Source: Methanomicrobiales archaeon
GTDB taxonomy: Archaea; Halobacteriota; Methanomicrobia; Methanomicrobiales; Methanospirillaceae
DNA length: 10,659 nucleotides
Assembly (NCBI GenBank): GCA_017883495.1
Contig: JADGNL010000089.1
Span: 1-10,659 of the forward strand
Direction of reading: 5' to 3'
Shown here: positions 1 through 7,074 of the stretch, one piece after another
How positions within the stretch are numbered: position 1 is the stretch's first letter
Layout of the letters: every line of letters begins with the position of its first letter
The notes under the pieces: generated by a model
The model's input: the letters and a program-made list of their open reading frames with translations, nothing else
Database searches by the model: none
What the model was told of the DNA's origin: nothing
Position numbers and translations under genes: made by a program

Positions 1-645
1 ACTGTCCATCAGCACCACCCGGTCGGCCCAGGCGTACGCGAGTTCGACATCGTGGGTCGAGATCACGATGGTCGTGCCGGACGCGTTCAGCTCGTCGAGG
101 AGCTCCATCACCACGAGTGCCGCGGCCGGGTCGAGCGCGCTCGTGGGCTCGTCGAAGACCAGCACCTCGGGGCGCATGGCGAGCACCCCCGCGATCGCGA
201 CGGCCTTCTTCTCGCCGCCCGAGAGCAGGTGCGGCGGCCGGGACTCGAACCCACGGAGACCCACCGCTGCGAGCGCTCTCGTCACAGCTCGGCGAACTTC
301 GCCCTCGGAGAGCCCGAGGTTGAGCGGCCCGAACGCGACGTCCTGGTACACGGTCGGGGCGAAGAGCTGGGCGTCGGAGTTCTGGAGAACAAGGCCGACC
401 CGTCGGCGGAGCTCGCGCAGATGCCGGCGATCATACCGGAACGGTTCCCCGTGGAGGCGCATCTCGCCTGCAGTGGGTCGGAGGAGGCCGTTTGCCATCA
501 GCAGGAGGGTCGACTTGCCGGCCCCGTTCGGACCGACGAGCGCGACTTTTGATCCTCGCTCGATTGTGATCGAGACATCACTGAGGGCATCGCGGCCGTT
601 CGGGTACGCGTAGCGGATACCCGCGGCTTCGAGGGCCGGGGTCAT
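1..645 (-). CDS. cbiO: Cobalt/nickel ECF transporter ATPase CbiO (3' end cut by window)
   Basis: ATP-binding subunit of a CbiMNQO-type ECF importer; it hydrolyses ATP on the cytoplasmic face and couples to CbiQ. The first 215 residues are visible. All ABC motifs are present: Walker A GPNGAGKST (38-46), Q-loop VLQNSDAQLF with Gln88, signature LSGGE (141-145), Walker B VLVFDEP (161-167) and the H-loop histidine in STHD (His198). The VLQNSDAQ form of the Q-loop is typical of CbiO/EcfA ATPases. The ATG (645-643) overlaps the cbiQ stop codon in an ATGA arrangement, which fixes the start and implies translational coupling. The family is usually about 270-280 residues, so roughly 60 C-terminal residues lie outside the window. 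Family assignment is firm; whether the metal is cobalt or nickel cannot be read from this subunit. Confidence 0.95.
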   Translation of the reverse strand, partial: MTPALEAAGIRYAYPNGRDALSDVSITIERGSKVALVGPNGAGKSTLLLMANGLLRPTAGEMRLHGEPFRYDRRHLRELRRRVGLVLQNSDAQLFAPTVYQDVAFGPLNLGLSEGEVRRAVTRALAAVGLRGFESRPPHLLSGGEKKAVAIAGVLAMRPEVLVFDEPTSALDPAAALVVMELLDELNASGTTIVISTHDVELAYAWADRVVLMDS

Positions 646-1427
646 GGCAGCCCTCCGGCCGGCCAGACCAGGACAGCAACGAGCAGGGGGACGAAGACGG
701 CGGCTGCCCCAAGGACGTGCCGCGCCCGGAGCGGCGGCCGGTCGGTCTCGAGCTCGAGCCGGCCGTCATAGCATCGGGCATCCATGGCGAGGACGAGTTC
801 GTCTGCCGACTGCCAGGCGCGCAGGAAGACCGCGCCCGCGAGCATGGAGAAGGCCCTGACCGCACCCCGCGGTCGGCCGTACGCGAGTCGACTTGTCTGG
901 GCGTCGAGCACGGTCGCGGCCTCGTCGAGCAGGACGAAGATGAACCGATAGATCAGCATAGCGAGATCCACGATAACGATCGGCACGCCCAGGCGGGCAG
1001 CCGTTGCGAAGAGCGAGATCATCGGGGTGGTCATAGCCACGAAAAGGAGAGCGGCCATCCCGGCGCCTGTCCGGAGTATCTGGGTTATGCCGAGCTCGAG
1101 GCCGCCCTGTGTCACGGCGATCCGGACAGAAGCGAGATCGAAAGATGCGAGGACGGTGCCCCCCTGGGTCAGGATCACGAGAAGCGCCGAGGAGACAAGT
1201 ACGAATCCTGCCGGGACCGCAAGGATGCGAAGGTAAAACCCGGAGGGGATTCGGGCTGCCCCGACCGTCAATCCGACCCCGGCGAGGAAAATGAGTACGA
1301 GAGCGCCCGGCGCCGGAGCTGCGAGCGCGAGAAGCATCAGCCCGAGGCCGAGGCCGAGCTTGAGCTGGGGGCTGACGTCACGGAGCGCATTCTGATGCGC
1401 GCACCCCTCGAGGAGGTGATGGTCCAT
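642..1427 (-). CDS. cbiQ: Cobalt/nickel ECF transporter T-component CbiQ
   Basis: Transmembrane coupling (T) subunit that links the CbiM/CbiN substrate-binding pair to the CbiO ATPase. The protein has 261 residues, normal for CbiQ. Its N-terminus carries the familiar AHQNALRDVSPQLKL stretch ahead of hydrophobic segments at about 24-57, 65-87, 112-140, 145-168 and 236-256. The two arginine-bearing coupling motifs that dock on the ATPases appear to be Ser179-Arg180-Leu181, in AQTSRLAYG, and Ala217-Arg218-Cys219, in AMDARCYDG. The second is a variant of the common Ala-Arg-Gly. A GAGG-type ribosome-binding site lies just upstream (about 1435-1438). The start is 2 nt after the cbiN stop, and the stop overlaps the cbiO start. 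Identity is secure from the sequence and the operon order. Confidence 0.94.
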   Translation of the reverse strand: MDHHLLEGCAHQNALRDVSPQLKLGLGLGLMLLALAAPAPGALVLIFLAGVGLTVGAARIPSGFYLRILAVPAGFVLVSSALLVILTQGGTVLASFDLASVRIAVTQGGLELGITQILRTGAGMAALLFVAMTTPMISLFATAARLGVPIVIVDLAMLIYRFIFVLLDEAATVLDAQTSRLAYGRPRGAVRAFSMLAGAVFLRAWQSADELVLAMDARCYDGRLELETDRPPLRARHVLGAAAVFVPLLVAVLVWPAGGLP

Positions 1428-1429
1428 GC

Positions 1430-1711
1430 TCAGGCCTCGCTCCGGTGCTCGCGCCAGTACCAGAGGCAGCCAAGGAGGACAGTGAGGCCGGCACCTGCCT
1501 GGACCCCGAAGAGGAGCGGCGCGTTCTGTTCGCCGCCCGGGACGCCGGGGGCCTGAGCCCAGGGCTCGTAAGCCCCCCCGGTCAGATCGCCGATCTTCTC
1601 CGCAGCCCGATCGTCGGTCCCCGTCGCCGCACGGTCAGCGAGGAGCATTGCAAGGGTCGCGAGCCCGAGCACGAGCACGACCCCTATGACGACTCCCAGG
1701 GTCCGGTTCAT
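1430..1711 (-). CDS. cbiN: Cobalt transport accessory protein CbiN
   Basis: Small membrane subunit that assists CbiM in loading metal. At 93 residues it has the usual CbiN size, with two hydrophobic helices (about 5-25 and 66-86) joined by an extracytoplasmic loop. The loop shows the CbiN pattern: an acidic DDRAAEKI stretch, then AYEPWAQ, then a Gly/Pro segment leading into LLFGVQAGAG. A separate CbiN with this loop favours the Cbi (cobalt) type over the NikMN fusion type, though nickel cannot be excluded in a methanogen. The ATG (1711-1709) overlaps the cbiM stop as ATGA. A strong GGGAGGT ribosome-binding site (1721-1727 on the minus strand) lies inside the 3' end of cbiM and supports this start. 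Confidence 0.93.
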   Translation of the reverse strand: MNRTLGVVIGVVLVLGLATLAMLLADRAATGTDDRAAEKIGDLTGGAYEPWAQAPGVPGGEQNAPLLFGVQAGAGLTVLLGCLWYWREHRSEA

Positions 1712-2385
1712 GGCGCCGGAACCTCCCGGCGGAGGACGTGGAGCCGCTCGAGCACATCGCCGCGGATCGCTATCATGTACCGGAAGACGAGCGCGATCAC
1801 GAGTCCCTCCACGATGGCAAGCGGAACCTGGGTCAGCGCGAAGATCCCGGCAAAGGTCAGGAATGAGGCGGTCACGCCTCCCGTCGTGGCAGGAAACGCG
1901 AGCGCGAGCTGAGTCGAGGTCGTGAGGTAGGTGGCGATGTCAGCAACGGCGGCAGTCGCGAAGACGGCAGTGCAACAACCGACCCGGGCGCGCATGCAAA
2001 TCCTGTAGATCGCATATCCGGCCGCCGGCCCGGCGATTCCCATGGAGAAGACGTTCGCACCAAGCGTCGTGAAGCCGCCGTGTGCGAGAAAAAGCGCCTG
2101 ATACACGAGCACGATCGTGGCGAGGACCGAGGTGACGGCCGGCCCGAAGAGAACTGCGCCCGCTCCGGTCCCGGTCGGATGGGAGGACGAGCCGGTCACG
2201 GACGGAAGCTTGAGCGATGAGAGGACGAAGATGAACGCGCCCGAGACCGCAAGCAGGGGCAGGAGTTCCCGGTCCTCCCCGACGAGCCGCCGGATCCGGA
2301 CCACACCGTATGCGATGACAGGAAGGGCGAGCGCGAACCAGAGCGCGGCCCAGAACGGGGGGAGAAACCCTTCCATGATATGCAT
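1708..2385 (-). CDS. cbiM: Cobalt/nickel ECF transporter substrate-binding membrane protein CbiM
   Basis: Core S-component that binds Co(II) or Ni(II) and translocates it. The protein has 225 residues and starts MHIMEGFLP, the CbiM/NikM hallmark. In solved NikM structures the N-terminal amine of Met1, His2 and a histidine in the second conserved block coordinate the metal. The matching block here is KLPSVTGSSSHPTGTG, with His69. Because the metal site includes the N-terminus, the start must be this ATG (2385-2383). It is preceded by AGGGTGATC, a good match to the archaeal anti-Shine-Dalgarno. About six or seven hydrophobic helices follow, including a Gly/Ala-rich stretch around 88-130. It is the first gene of a four-gene operon M-N-Q-O. 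In a methanogen the imported metal would feed corrinoid and/or F430 and hydrogenase synthesis; which metal is inference. Confidence 0.95.
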   Translation of the reverse strand: MHIMEGFLPPFWAALWFALALPVIAYGVVRIRRLVGEDRELLPLLAVSGAFIFVLSSLKLPSVTGSSSHPTGTGAGAVLFGPAVTSVLATIVLVYQALFLAHGGFTTLGANVFSMGIAGPAAGYAIYRICMRARVGCCTAVFATAAVADIATYLTTSTQLALAFPATTGGVTASFLTFAGIFALTQVPLAIVEGLVIALVFRYMIAIRGDVLERLHVLRREVPAP

Positions 2386-2437
2386 ACGATCACCCTGCGT
2401 TAAGCAACTGAACTTTCGTTAAATCCAGTAATATTGT
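2386..2437 (-). promoter_or_regulatory. Probable promoter, candidate operator repeats and RBS of cbiMNQO
   Basis: Read on the minus strand, the A/T-rich box TTTACAATATTA (about 2440-2429) is a plausible archaeal TATA element. It would place transcription start near 2405-2410 and give a short leader. Two direct repeats of TTAACG (minus strand; 2417-2422 and 2398-2403, start-to-start 19 nt) straddle the predicted start, where a metal-responsive repressor could bind. The leader ends in AGGGTGATC just before the cbiM ATG. No GTATGA-type NikR half-sites are seen, and the leader is too short for a cobalamin riboswitch. Promoter placement is by inspection only. Confidence 0.45.
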
Positions 2438-2455
2438 AAAAAATGGGACCATCCC
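2438..2455 (-). terminator. Candidate terminator of purB
   Basis: On the minus strand, GGGA-TGG-TCCC (2455-2445) can form a short hairpin, and it is followed by A and then six T residues (2443-2438). It begins 17 nt after the purB stop codon. Oligo-T tracts are the main intrinsic termination signal in archaea, so the T run matters more than the weak 4-bp stem. The same T tract abuts the probable cbiM TATA box, so termination and initiation signals are packed together. Confidence 0.45.
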
Positions 2456-2472
2456 GCTATTAAACTGTCCGG

Positions 2473-3813
2473 TCAGAGGGCTCGCGGTCCAAGTCGCTCG
2501 ACCAGACGCTCGACCTGGGCTTGAGCCGTTCCTGTGTAATGTTCGGGGTCGAGGAGGCCTTCGAGTTCGCTTGTCGCAACCAGGGCCGTCACCGTGGGCC
2601 GGGCGGCGAGCACGTCCGCGAGCGGCCGTTCGGCGGCCCTCGCCTCCATCGAGGCGACGCGGACTATCTCGTGCGCCTCCTGCCGGTCCATGCCGCGCCG
2701 CGTCAGGGCGATCATCACGGACTCGGCCATGTTGACATCCTGGAGGATATGCAGGTTGGCGCGGATCCGGTCCTCGTGCAGGACAAGCCCGTCGAGGACG
2801 ACGGTCATCAGACGGAGGATGTGGTCGCAGAGGACCGAGGCCTCGGGAAAGAGAACCCGCTCGCACGAGGAGTTCGTGAGGTCGCGCTCGTCCCAGAGAG
2901 TGTTGTTCTGGAGCGCGGGCTCGACCGAAGCCCTGACGATACGGGCGAGGCCCGAGACCTGTTCGCTCCGGATGGGGTTGCGCTTGTGCGGCATGGTCGA
3001 GGACCCGACCTGCTTTGCGCCGAATGCTTCCTCGACCTCGGCGATCTCGGTCCGCTGCAGCGACCTGACCTCGATCGCCATCTTGTCGAGCGAGGTCGCG
3101 ACGTTCGCGAGGAAGAAGAAGTACTCGGCGTAGCGATCGCGCTGGATCACCTGATTCGAGACCTCGACCGGGGCGAGCCCGAGCAGGGTCATCATGCGCG
3201 CCTGGATCTCAGGGGCATTCGGGCCGAGGGCGGCCTGCGTGCCCACCGCACCGGTCAACTGCCCCACCTCGACCCGGGGGCGGAGCTCGGCCAGACGATC
3301 GAGGTGCCGGCCGACCTCCGCGGCCCAGATCGCGAAGCGGAGGCCGTAGGTGGTGGGGACGCCGATCTGTCCGTGGGTCCGTCCGGCGGCGACGAGCGCC
3401 TTCGTTTCTTGGGCGCGGCGGAGCAGAACGCCGAGGAGCCGACGGAGTTTCTCTTCGAGCAGGGCAAGGGCAGCTTTGAGCTGGATCCCGGTCGCCGTAT
3501 CGAGCATATCGTTCGAGGTCGCGCCGAAGTGGACGTACCGTCCGGCGTCGCCGCACTCCTCGGCGATCGCCTTCACGATCGCCATCATATCGTGGTGGAT
3601 CTCGTCCTCGATCGCCTTTGCTCGATCGAGCGACGCCCGTGCCGCCCCCAGCGCGATCGCGTCGGCCGCCTCTGCCGGGATCATCCCGACGTCGGCCTCG
3701 GCCCGGGCCAGCGCGACCTCGGCCGCGACGATCGCGGCGAAGCGGCGCTCCTCGCCCCAGACCGCGCGCATCTCCGGAGTTCCGTACCGGAACTCGATCG
3801 GGTGGATCGCCAT
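2473..3813 (-). CDS. purB: Adenylosuccinate lyase
   Basis: Catalyses two beta-eliminations of fumarate in purine synthesis: SAICAR to AICAR, and adenylosuccinate to AMP. The protein has 446 residues, normal for the compact archaeal/bacterial form. The fumarase/aspartase superfamily blocks are all present: IHHDMMA (72-78), GATSNDMLDTA (97-107), GRTHGQ (144-149) with the probable general-acid His147, and the flexible signature loop GSSTMPHKRNP (270-280) carrying the catalytic serine. DERDLTNSS follows at 308-316. An upstream in-frame ATG at 3915 exists, but the added 34 residues are unlike the family, whose N-terminus is MxxHPIExRYG-like. The start at 3813 also places the A/T box TTTTTATTC (3846-3838) at about -33 to -25, suggesting a leaderless mRNA, and no Shine-Dalgarno is visible. 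The gene is monocistronic as far as can be seen. Confidence 0.97.
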   Translation of the reverse strand: MAIHPIEFRYGTPEMRAVWGEERRFAAIVAAEVALARAEADVGMIPAEAADAIALGAARASLDRAKAIEDEIHHDMMAIVKAIAEECGDAGRYVHFGATSNDMLDTATGIQLKAALALLEEKLRRLLGVLLRRAQETKALVAAGRTHGQIGVPTTYGLRFAIWAAEVGRHLDRLAELRPRVEVGQLTGAVGTQAALGPNAPEIQARMMTLLGLAPVEVSNQVIQRDRYAEYFFFLANVATSLDKMAIEVRSLQRTEIAEVEEAFGAKQVGSSTMPHKRNPIRSEQVSGLARIVRASVEPALQNNTLWDERDLTNSSCERVLFPEASVLCDHILRLMTVVLDGLVLHEDRIRANLHILQDVNMAESVMIALTRRGMDRQEAHEIVRVASMEARAAERPLADVLAARPTVTALVATSELEGLLDPEHYTGTAQAQVERLVERLGPRAL

Positions 3814-3835
3814 ACGTTGAGTACATTCGCATAGG

Positions 3836-3849
3836 GAGAATAAAAAGGA
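3836..3849. promoter_or_regulatory. Shared A/T-rich promoter island between purB and the radical SAM gene
   Basis: A short A/T block (GAATAAAAAGG on the plus strand) stands alone in GC-rich DNA between two divergent genes. On the minus strand it reads CTTTTTATTC and sits about 25-33 nt upstream of the purB ATG, the right place for a TATA box driving a leaderless transcript. On the plus strand the same block would place transcription start near 3868-3872, upstream of the ATG at 3904 but too late for the ATG at 3865. Function in both directions is inferred. Confidence 0.45.
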
Positions 3850-3903
3850 CGGCGGGATCGAACGATGGCTATTTCGTGGGTCGCGGCGACCTGTAACGGA
3901 CGG

Positions 3904-5007
3904 ATGTTCTGGCACCTGATCCTGACGGACGCCTGCAACCTCTGCTGCTCGTACTGCCGCGGGAAGGCGTTCTGGCCGCGCGAAGAGCCCGGCCGACCCT
4001 GCGCCTACGACCCCGCGCTCCCGGCGGAGCTCGCGGTCGACCTCGACGACCTCGCCGCATTCCTGGCGCGCGACCCGGACCCGACCCTGACCTTCTACGG
4101 AGGCGAGCCGCTCCTGCGGCCCGATCTAGTCGAGGACGTGATGGCGCGCATACCCGACTGCCGCTATATGCTCCAGACGAACGGGCTCCTGCTCGATCGG
4201 CTCCCCATCGAGACCCTGCACCGGTTCCACACCCTGCTGGTCTCGATCGACGGGCCCGAGACCCTGACGGACTGCCACCGCGGCGAAGGGGTCTACGCAC
4301 GGGTTCTCGCGAATATCGAGCGGCTCGCAGCCAGCGGGTTTTCCGGCGAGCTGATAGCGCGCATGACCGTTGACGAGGCCACGGCGATCGAGGAGGCCGT
4401 ACTCCACTGCGATGGCCTTCCTGTCTCGGCCGTCCACTGGCAGCTCGACGCGAACTTCTGGGGCGACCACGCTGCCCGCGACTTCGCGCGGTGGACGCGT
4501 GAGGACTACGACCCCGGGATACGGCGGCTCGTCGACGCCTGGGTGACCCGAATGGAGGCGGGGGAAGTGGCCCGGTGGTACCCGTTCCTGGACACGACCT
4601 GGGACCTCCTCCGCGGCGAACCCTCCCGCCTTCGGTGTGGGTCGGGGTACGCCAACTATACGATCCAGACCGACGGGACGATCATCCCGTGCCCGATCAT
4701 GACGGGCATGACCGGGTTCTACCTGGGTCACATCCGCGACGCCGACCCGCTCGCGATCCCGGCAGTCCCGGTCGGAGGCTGCGGCGGTTGCGACCTCGCG
4801 TCCTTCTGCGGCGGACGCTGCCTCTACGCTGCAGTCACCGAGCCCTGGCCTGCCACAGCCCGGGCCGAGGTCTGCGGCACGGTCCGGAACCTTCATGACG
4901 CTCTCACCTCCGCCCTTCCGCGGGTTCGCACTCTCCTCGAGGAAGGCACGATCGCGCCCGAGGACTTCGACCACGTCAAGTTCAACGGCTGCGAGATCAT
5001 CCCCTGA
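3904..5007 (+). CDS. Radical SAM/SPASM enzyme, putative peptide-modifying (AF0577-like)
   Basis: A radical S-adenosylmethionine enzyme with a C-terminal SPASM domain. The chosen ATG gives 367 residues beginning MFWHLILTDACN, which places the cluster motif very near the N-terminus as usual in this family. An ATG at 3865 would add 13 residues and sits badly against the promoter. Counted from the 3904 start, the 4Fe-4S ligands are Cys11, Cys15 and Cys18 (CX3CX2C, with an extra Cys14), and the SAM-binding GGE is at 66-68. The SPASM region has Cys245, Cys263, a CX2CX5CX3C block (Cys293, 296, 302, 306) and Cys324, enough for two auxiliary clusters. The C-terminus ends in NGCEIIP. Architecture and ending recall the archaeal AF0577-type family, thought to modify peptides. 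No substrate is known and no precursor peptide gene is visible nearby. It is divergent from purB and first of five co-directional genes. Confidence 0.88.
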   Translation: MFWHLILTDACNLCCSYCRGKAFWPREEPGRPCAYDPALPAELAVDLDDLAAFLARDPDPTLTFYGGEPLLRPDLVEDVMARIPDCRYMLQTNGLLLDRLPIETLHRFHTLLVSIDGPETLTDCHRGEGVYARVLANIERLAASGFSGELIARMTVDEATAIEEAVLHCDGLPVSAVHWQLDANFWGDHAARDFARWTREDYDPGIRRLVDAWVTRMEAGEVARWYPFLDTTWDLLRGEPSRLRCGSGYANYTIQTDGTIIPCPIMTGMTGFYLGHIRDADPLAIPAVPVGGCGGCDLASFCGGRCLYAAVTEPWPATARAEVCGTVRNLHDALTSALPRVRTLLEEGTIAPEDFDHVKFNGCEIIP

Positions 5008-5055
5008 CGGCCTCGTCCAATAGAGCAAAGCCGTCGGAGCGCGTATAGGATCAGG
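5008..5055 (+). other. Intergenic spacer with weak inverted repeat
   Basis: The 48-nt spacer between the radical SAM stop and the helicase start holds no gene. GACGGC (5006-5011) and GCCGTC (5030-5035) can pair across an 18-nt loop. The stem is weak and lacks a T tract, so it is a poor terminator and readthrough into the helicase is plausible. GGATCAGG directly before the helicase ATG may act as a ribosome-binding site. Confidence 0.3.
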
Positions 5056-7074
5056 ATGGAGGACGATCTCGAGGCCTGGTTCCCCTACCCGACGTTCAGG
5101 CCGCACCAGCGCGAGATGCTCGAGCTCGCCGGCTCCGCGGCCCGCGATGGCGGCATCGTGATGATCGACGCCCCGACGGGCTCGGGGAAGTCGAGCGTGG
5201 TCGCGGCCCTGCTCGCGGCCCGAGCCGGGAGGAAGGTTCTGGTCGCGGTCAGAACCGTGAGCCAGCTCGATACATTCGTCCGCGAGCTTGCGCTCGTCAG
5301 GACGAAGCAACCCTCGCTCCGCTTCGCCTACCTGATCGGCAAGGGGTCCATGTGCCCGCTCCCGGGCACTGGCGACGTCTACCGGCGCTGCGAGGGAGTC
5401 AAGGCCTTTTCGGCCGCGCTGATGAAGGAGCGGGCGCAGAAGGGCGCACTCGTGCCGTCGCGCGACCCGCAGATCCGGCTCCAGCTCAAGAAGCAGGATC
5501 CCGATCACCCCCTGCTCTGCCCGTACTTCATCGCGAGCCGCCACTTCGTCCAGGCTGAGGAGTCGGGCGCTCTCCGGATGGTACCGTCGGCCGCGCTCCG
5601 CACGCGGGCAGATCGGCTCGCGGCCGACACGGTCAGCCCCCGGGATCTCGGGCGGCTCTGCGGCGACTGCTGCCCGTACGAGGCGATGCTCCAGGCCGCC
5701 CGGACAGCCGACGTGGTGGTCCTGAACTTCCACCACCTCTTCGACGACGAGATCCGCGAGCAGCTCTACCAGTCTCTCGGGATCGAGTCGCCGAAGGACG
5801 TCCTGCTGTTGATTGACGAGGCGCACAACGTCGGGGACGTGGTCCAGGAGATTCAGTCGGTCGAGTGCGACGCAGGGACGATCGACCAGGCCGGCCACGA
5901 GCTCGCGGGCCTCCGGCGATACCAGTCGTCGGCCGGCGCCGTGATCGAACTCCTGCCCCGGATCGACCGGTTCATTCAGGGGCTCTCGGCCTCGCCCGAA
6001 TCGATGGACTGGTTCGATCCCGCGCTTTTCGCGCGGATGGTTCTGCGCGGCTCGCTCTACCAGACGACGGGGCAGGTGGTGGACGACCTCACCGAGATCC
6101 GCGACTTTGTGCGGGAGAAGAGTATCGAGGCCGGCGACTTCAAGGAGACTGCGATCGAGCGGCTGACCGAATTCTTCTATCGCGTGGACCGGGCCGCGCG
6201 CGATCCGGCCTTCCTCTCGGTCTTCCGCAGGGTCGACGAGGAGCGGGTCGCGCTCGCGGTTCGGAACATCGACCCCGCTCCGCGACTCACCGAAGTCGCC
6301 GGGCTGCACTGGTGCACGGTCCTGATCAGCGGCACGCTCTCGCCGGTCGATGCCTACCGGCGGTACTACTTCGAGGAGCTGCCCGTCCAGACGCTCTCGC
6401 TTCCGAACGCGTTTCCAAGGGAGAACCGGCTCATCCTCGCGGCCAAGGACGTGACGACCGCGTTCTCGCAACGGCAGAGTCGGGAGAACGCGGACCTGAT
6501 CGCGGACTACATCGCGGCGTTCGCGACCGCCCCGGGGAACCTCGCGGTCTACTTTCCGTCGTATCACCTCCTCGAGCAGTTCGCCGAGCGGGCGGCGCCG
6601 CGCATCAGGTCGAAGACGGTTTTCGTCGAGCCGAAGGAGGCCGCCGACGCCGGAACGGCACTCCGCGAGTTTCTCGCCCTACCGGGACGGGGAAAGGCCG
6701 GAGTGCTCTTCGCCGTGACTGGCGGCAAGTGGTCCGAGGGACTCGACTACCGGGGGGAGATGCTCTCGGGCGCGATGGTGGTGGGGTTGCCGCTCGCGCC
6801 GTTCAACCGGGTGCGGCGCATGGTGATCGACTATTTTGTCCGGAAGTTCGGGGACGAAGGAGAGTTCATCTCGTACACGCTGCCGGCGATCAACAGGGCG
6901 CTCCAGGCCCTCGGGCGGGTGCTTCGGACGCCCGAGGATCGGGGCGTGCTCGTGCTGGCCGAGCAGCGCTTCCTCGAAGACCGGGTTCGGGGCGGCCTGC
7001 CCCCCTGGATGCAGGAGGAGCTCGCGATCGTCGATCTCGCGGGATTCCGGGAGGCGATTGCACGATGGCGTTGA
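5056..7074 (+). CDS. XPD/DinG-family iron-sulfur DNA helicase
   Basis: A superfamily 2 ATP-dependent helicase of the XPD(Rad3)/DinG group, expected to unwind DNA 5' to 3' in repair. It has 672 residues. In order: FRPHQREM Q-motif region (14-21), Walker A APTGSGKSS (39-47), an Fe-S domain, DEAH box (254-257), SGTLSP motif (425-430), GGKWSEGLDY motif V (556-565) and motif VI QALGRVLR (617-624). Likely cluster ligands are Cys100, Cys112, Cys155 and Cys206. The last lies in CPYEAMLQAARTADVVV, which parallels the CPYFLAR region of human XPD. Spacings of 12, 43 and 51 residues are longer than in human or crenarchaeal XPD, and two extra cysteines (202, 205) flank the last ligand. The 3' end overlaps ogt by 10 nt. 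The family is clear; whether it does nucleotide excision repair, replication-linked or other work is not shown. Confidence 0.92.
   Translation: MEDDLEAWFPYPTFRPHQREMLELAGSAARDGGIVMIDAPTGSGKSSVVAALLAARAGRKVLVAVRTVSQLDTFVRELALVRTKQPSLRFAYLIGKGSMCPLPGTGDVYRRCEGVKAFSAALMKERAQKGALVPSRDPQIRLQLKKQDPDHPLLCPYFIASRHFVQAEESGALRMVPSAALRTRADRLAADTVSPRDLGRLCGDCCPYEAMLQAARTADVVVLNFHHLFDDEIREQLYQSLGIESPKDVLLLIDEAHNVGDVVQEIQSVECDAGTIDQAGHELAGLRRYQSSAGAVIELLPRIDRFIQGLSASPESMDWFDPALFARMVLRGSLYQTTGQVVDDLTEIRDFVREKSIEAGDFKETAIERLTEFFYRVDRAARDPAFLSVFRRVDEERVALAVRNIDPAPRLTEVAGLHWCTVLISGTLSPVDAYRRYYFEELPVQTLSLPNAFPRENRLILAAKDVTTAFSQRQSRENADLIADYIAAFATAPGNLAVYFPSYHLLEQFAERAAPRIRSKTVFVEPKEAADAGTALREFLALPGRGKAGVLFAVTGGKWSEGLDYRGEMLSGAMVVGLPLAPFNRVRRMVIDYFVRKFGDEGEFISYTLPAINRALQALGRVLRTPEDRGVLVLAEQRFLEDRVRGGLPPWMQEELAIVDLAGFREAIARWR

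Noticed and set aside
2386..2472. Cobalamin riboswitch upstream of cbiM
   Set aside because: The 87-nt gap already holds a terminator and a promoter, leaving a leader of about 25 nt, far too short for that RNA.
2521..3834. Open frame of about 437 codons on the plus strand opposite purB
   Set aside because: purB on the other strand has every catalytic block of adenylosuccinate lyase. The antisense product is Arg/Gly/Asp-rich and shows no domain.
3814..3915. Upstream extension of purB to an ATG at 3915
   Set aside because: It would add 34 residues unlike the family N-terminus and run over the A/T promoter box. The ATG at 3813 begins the conserved IHPIEFRYG segment.
4126..6567. Very long open frame (over 800 codons) on the minus strand across the radical SAM and helicase genes
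   Set aside because: Its translation is Arg/Glu/Asp/Pro-rich without motifs, it is antisense to two clear enzymes and spans their intergenic gap. This is the usual antisense open frame of high-GC DNA.
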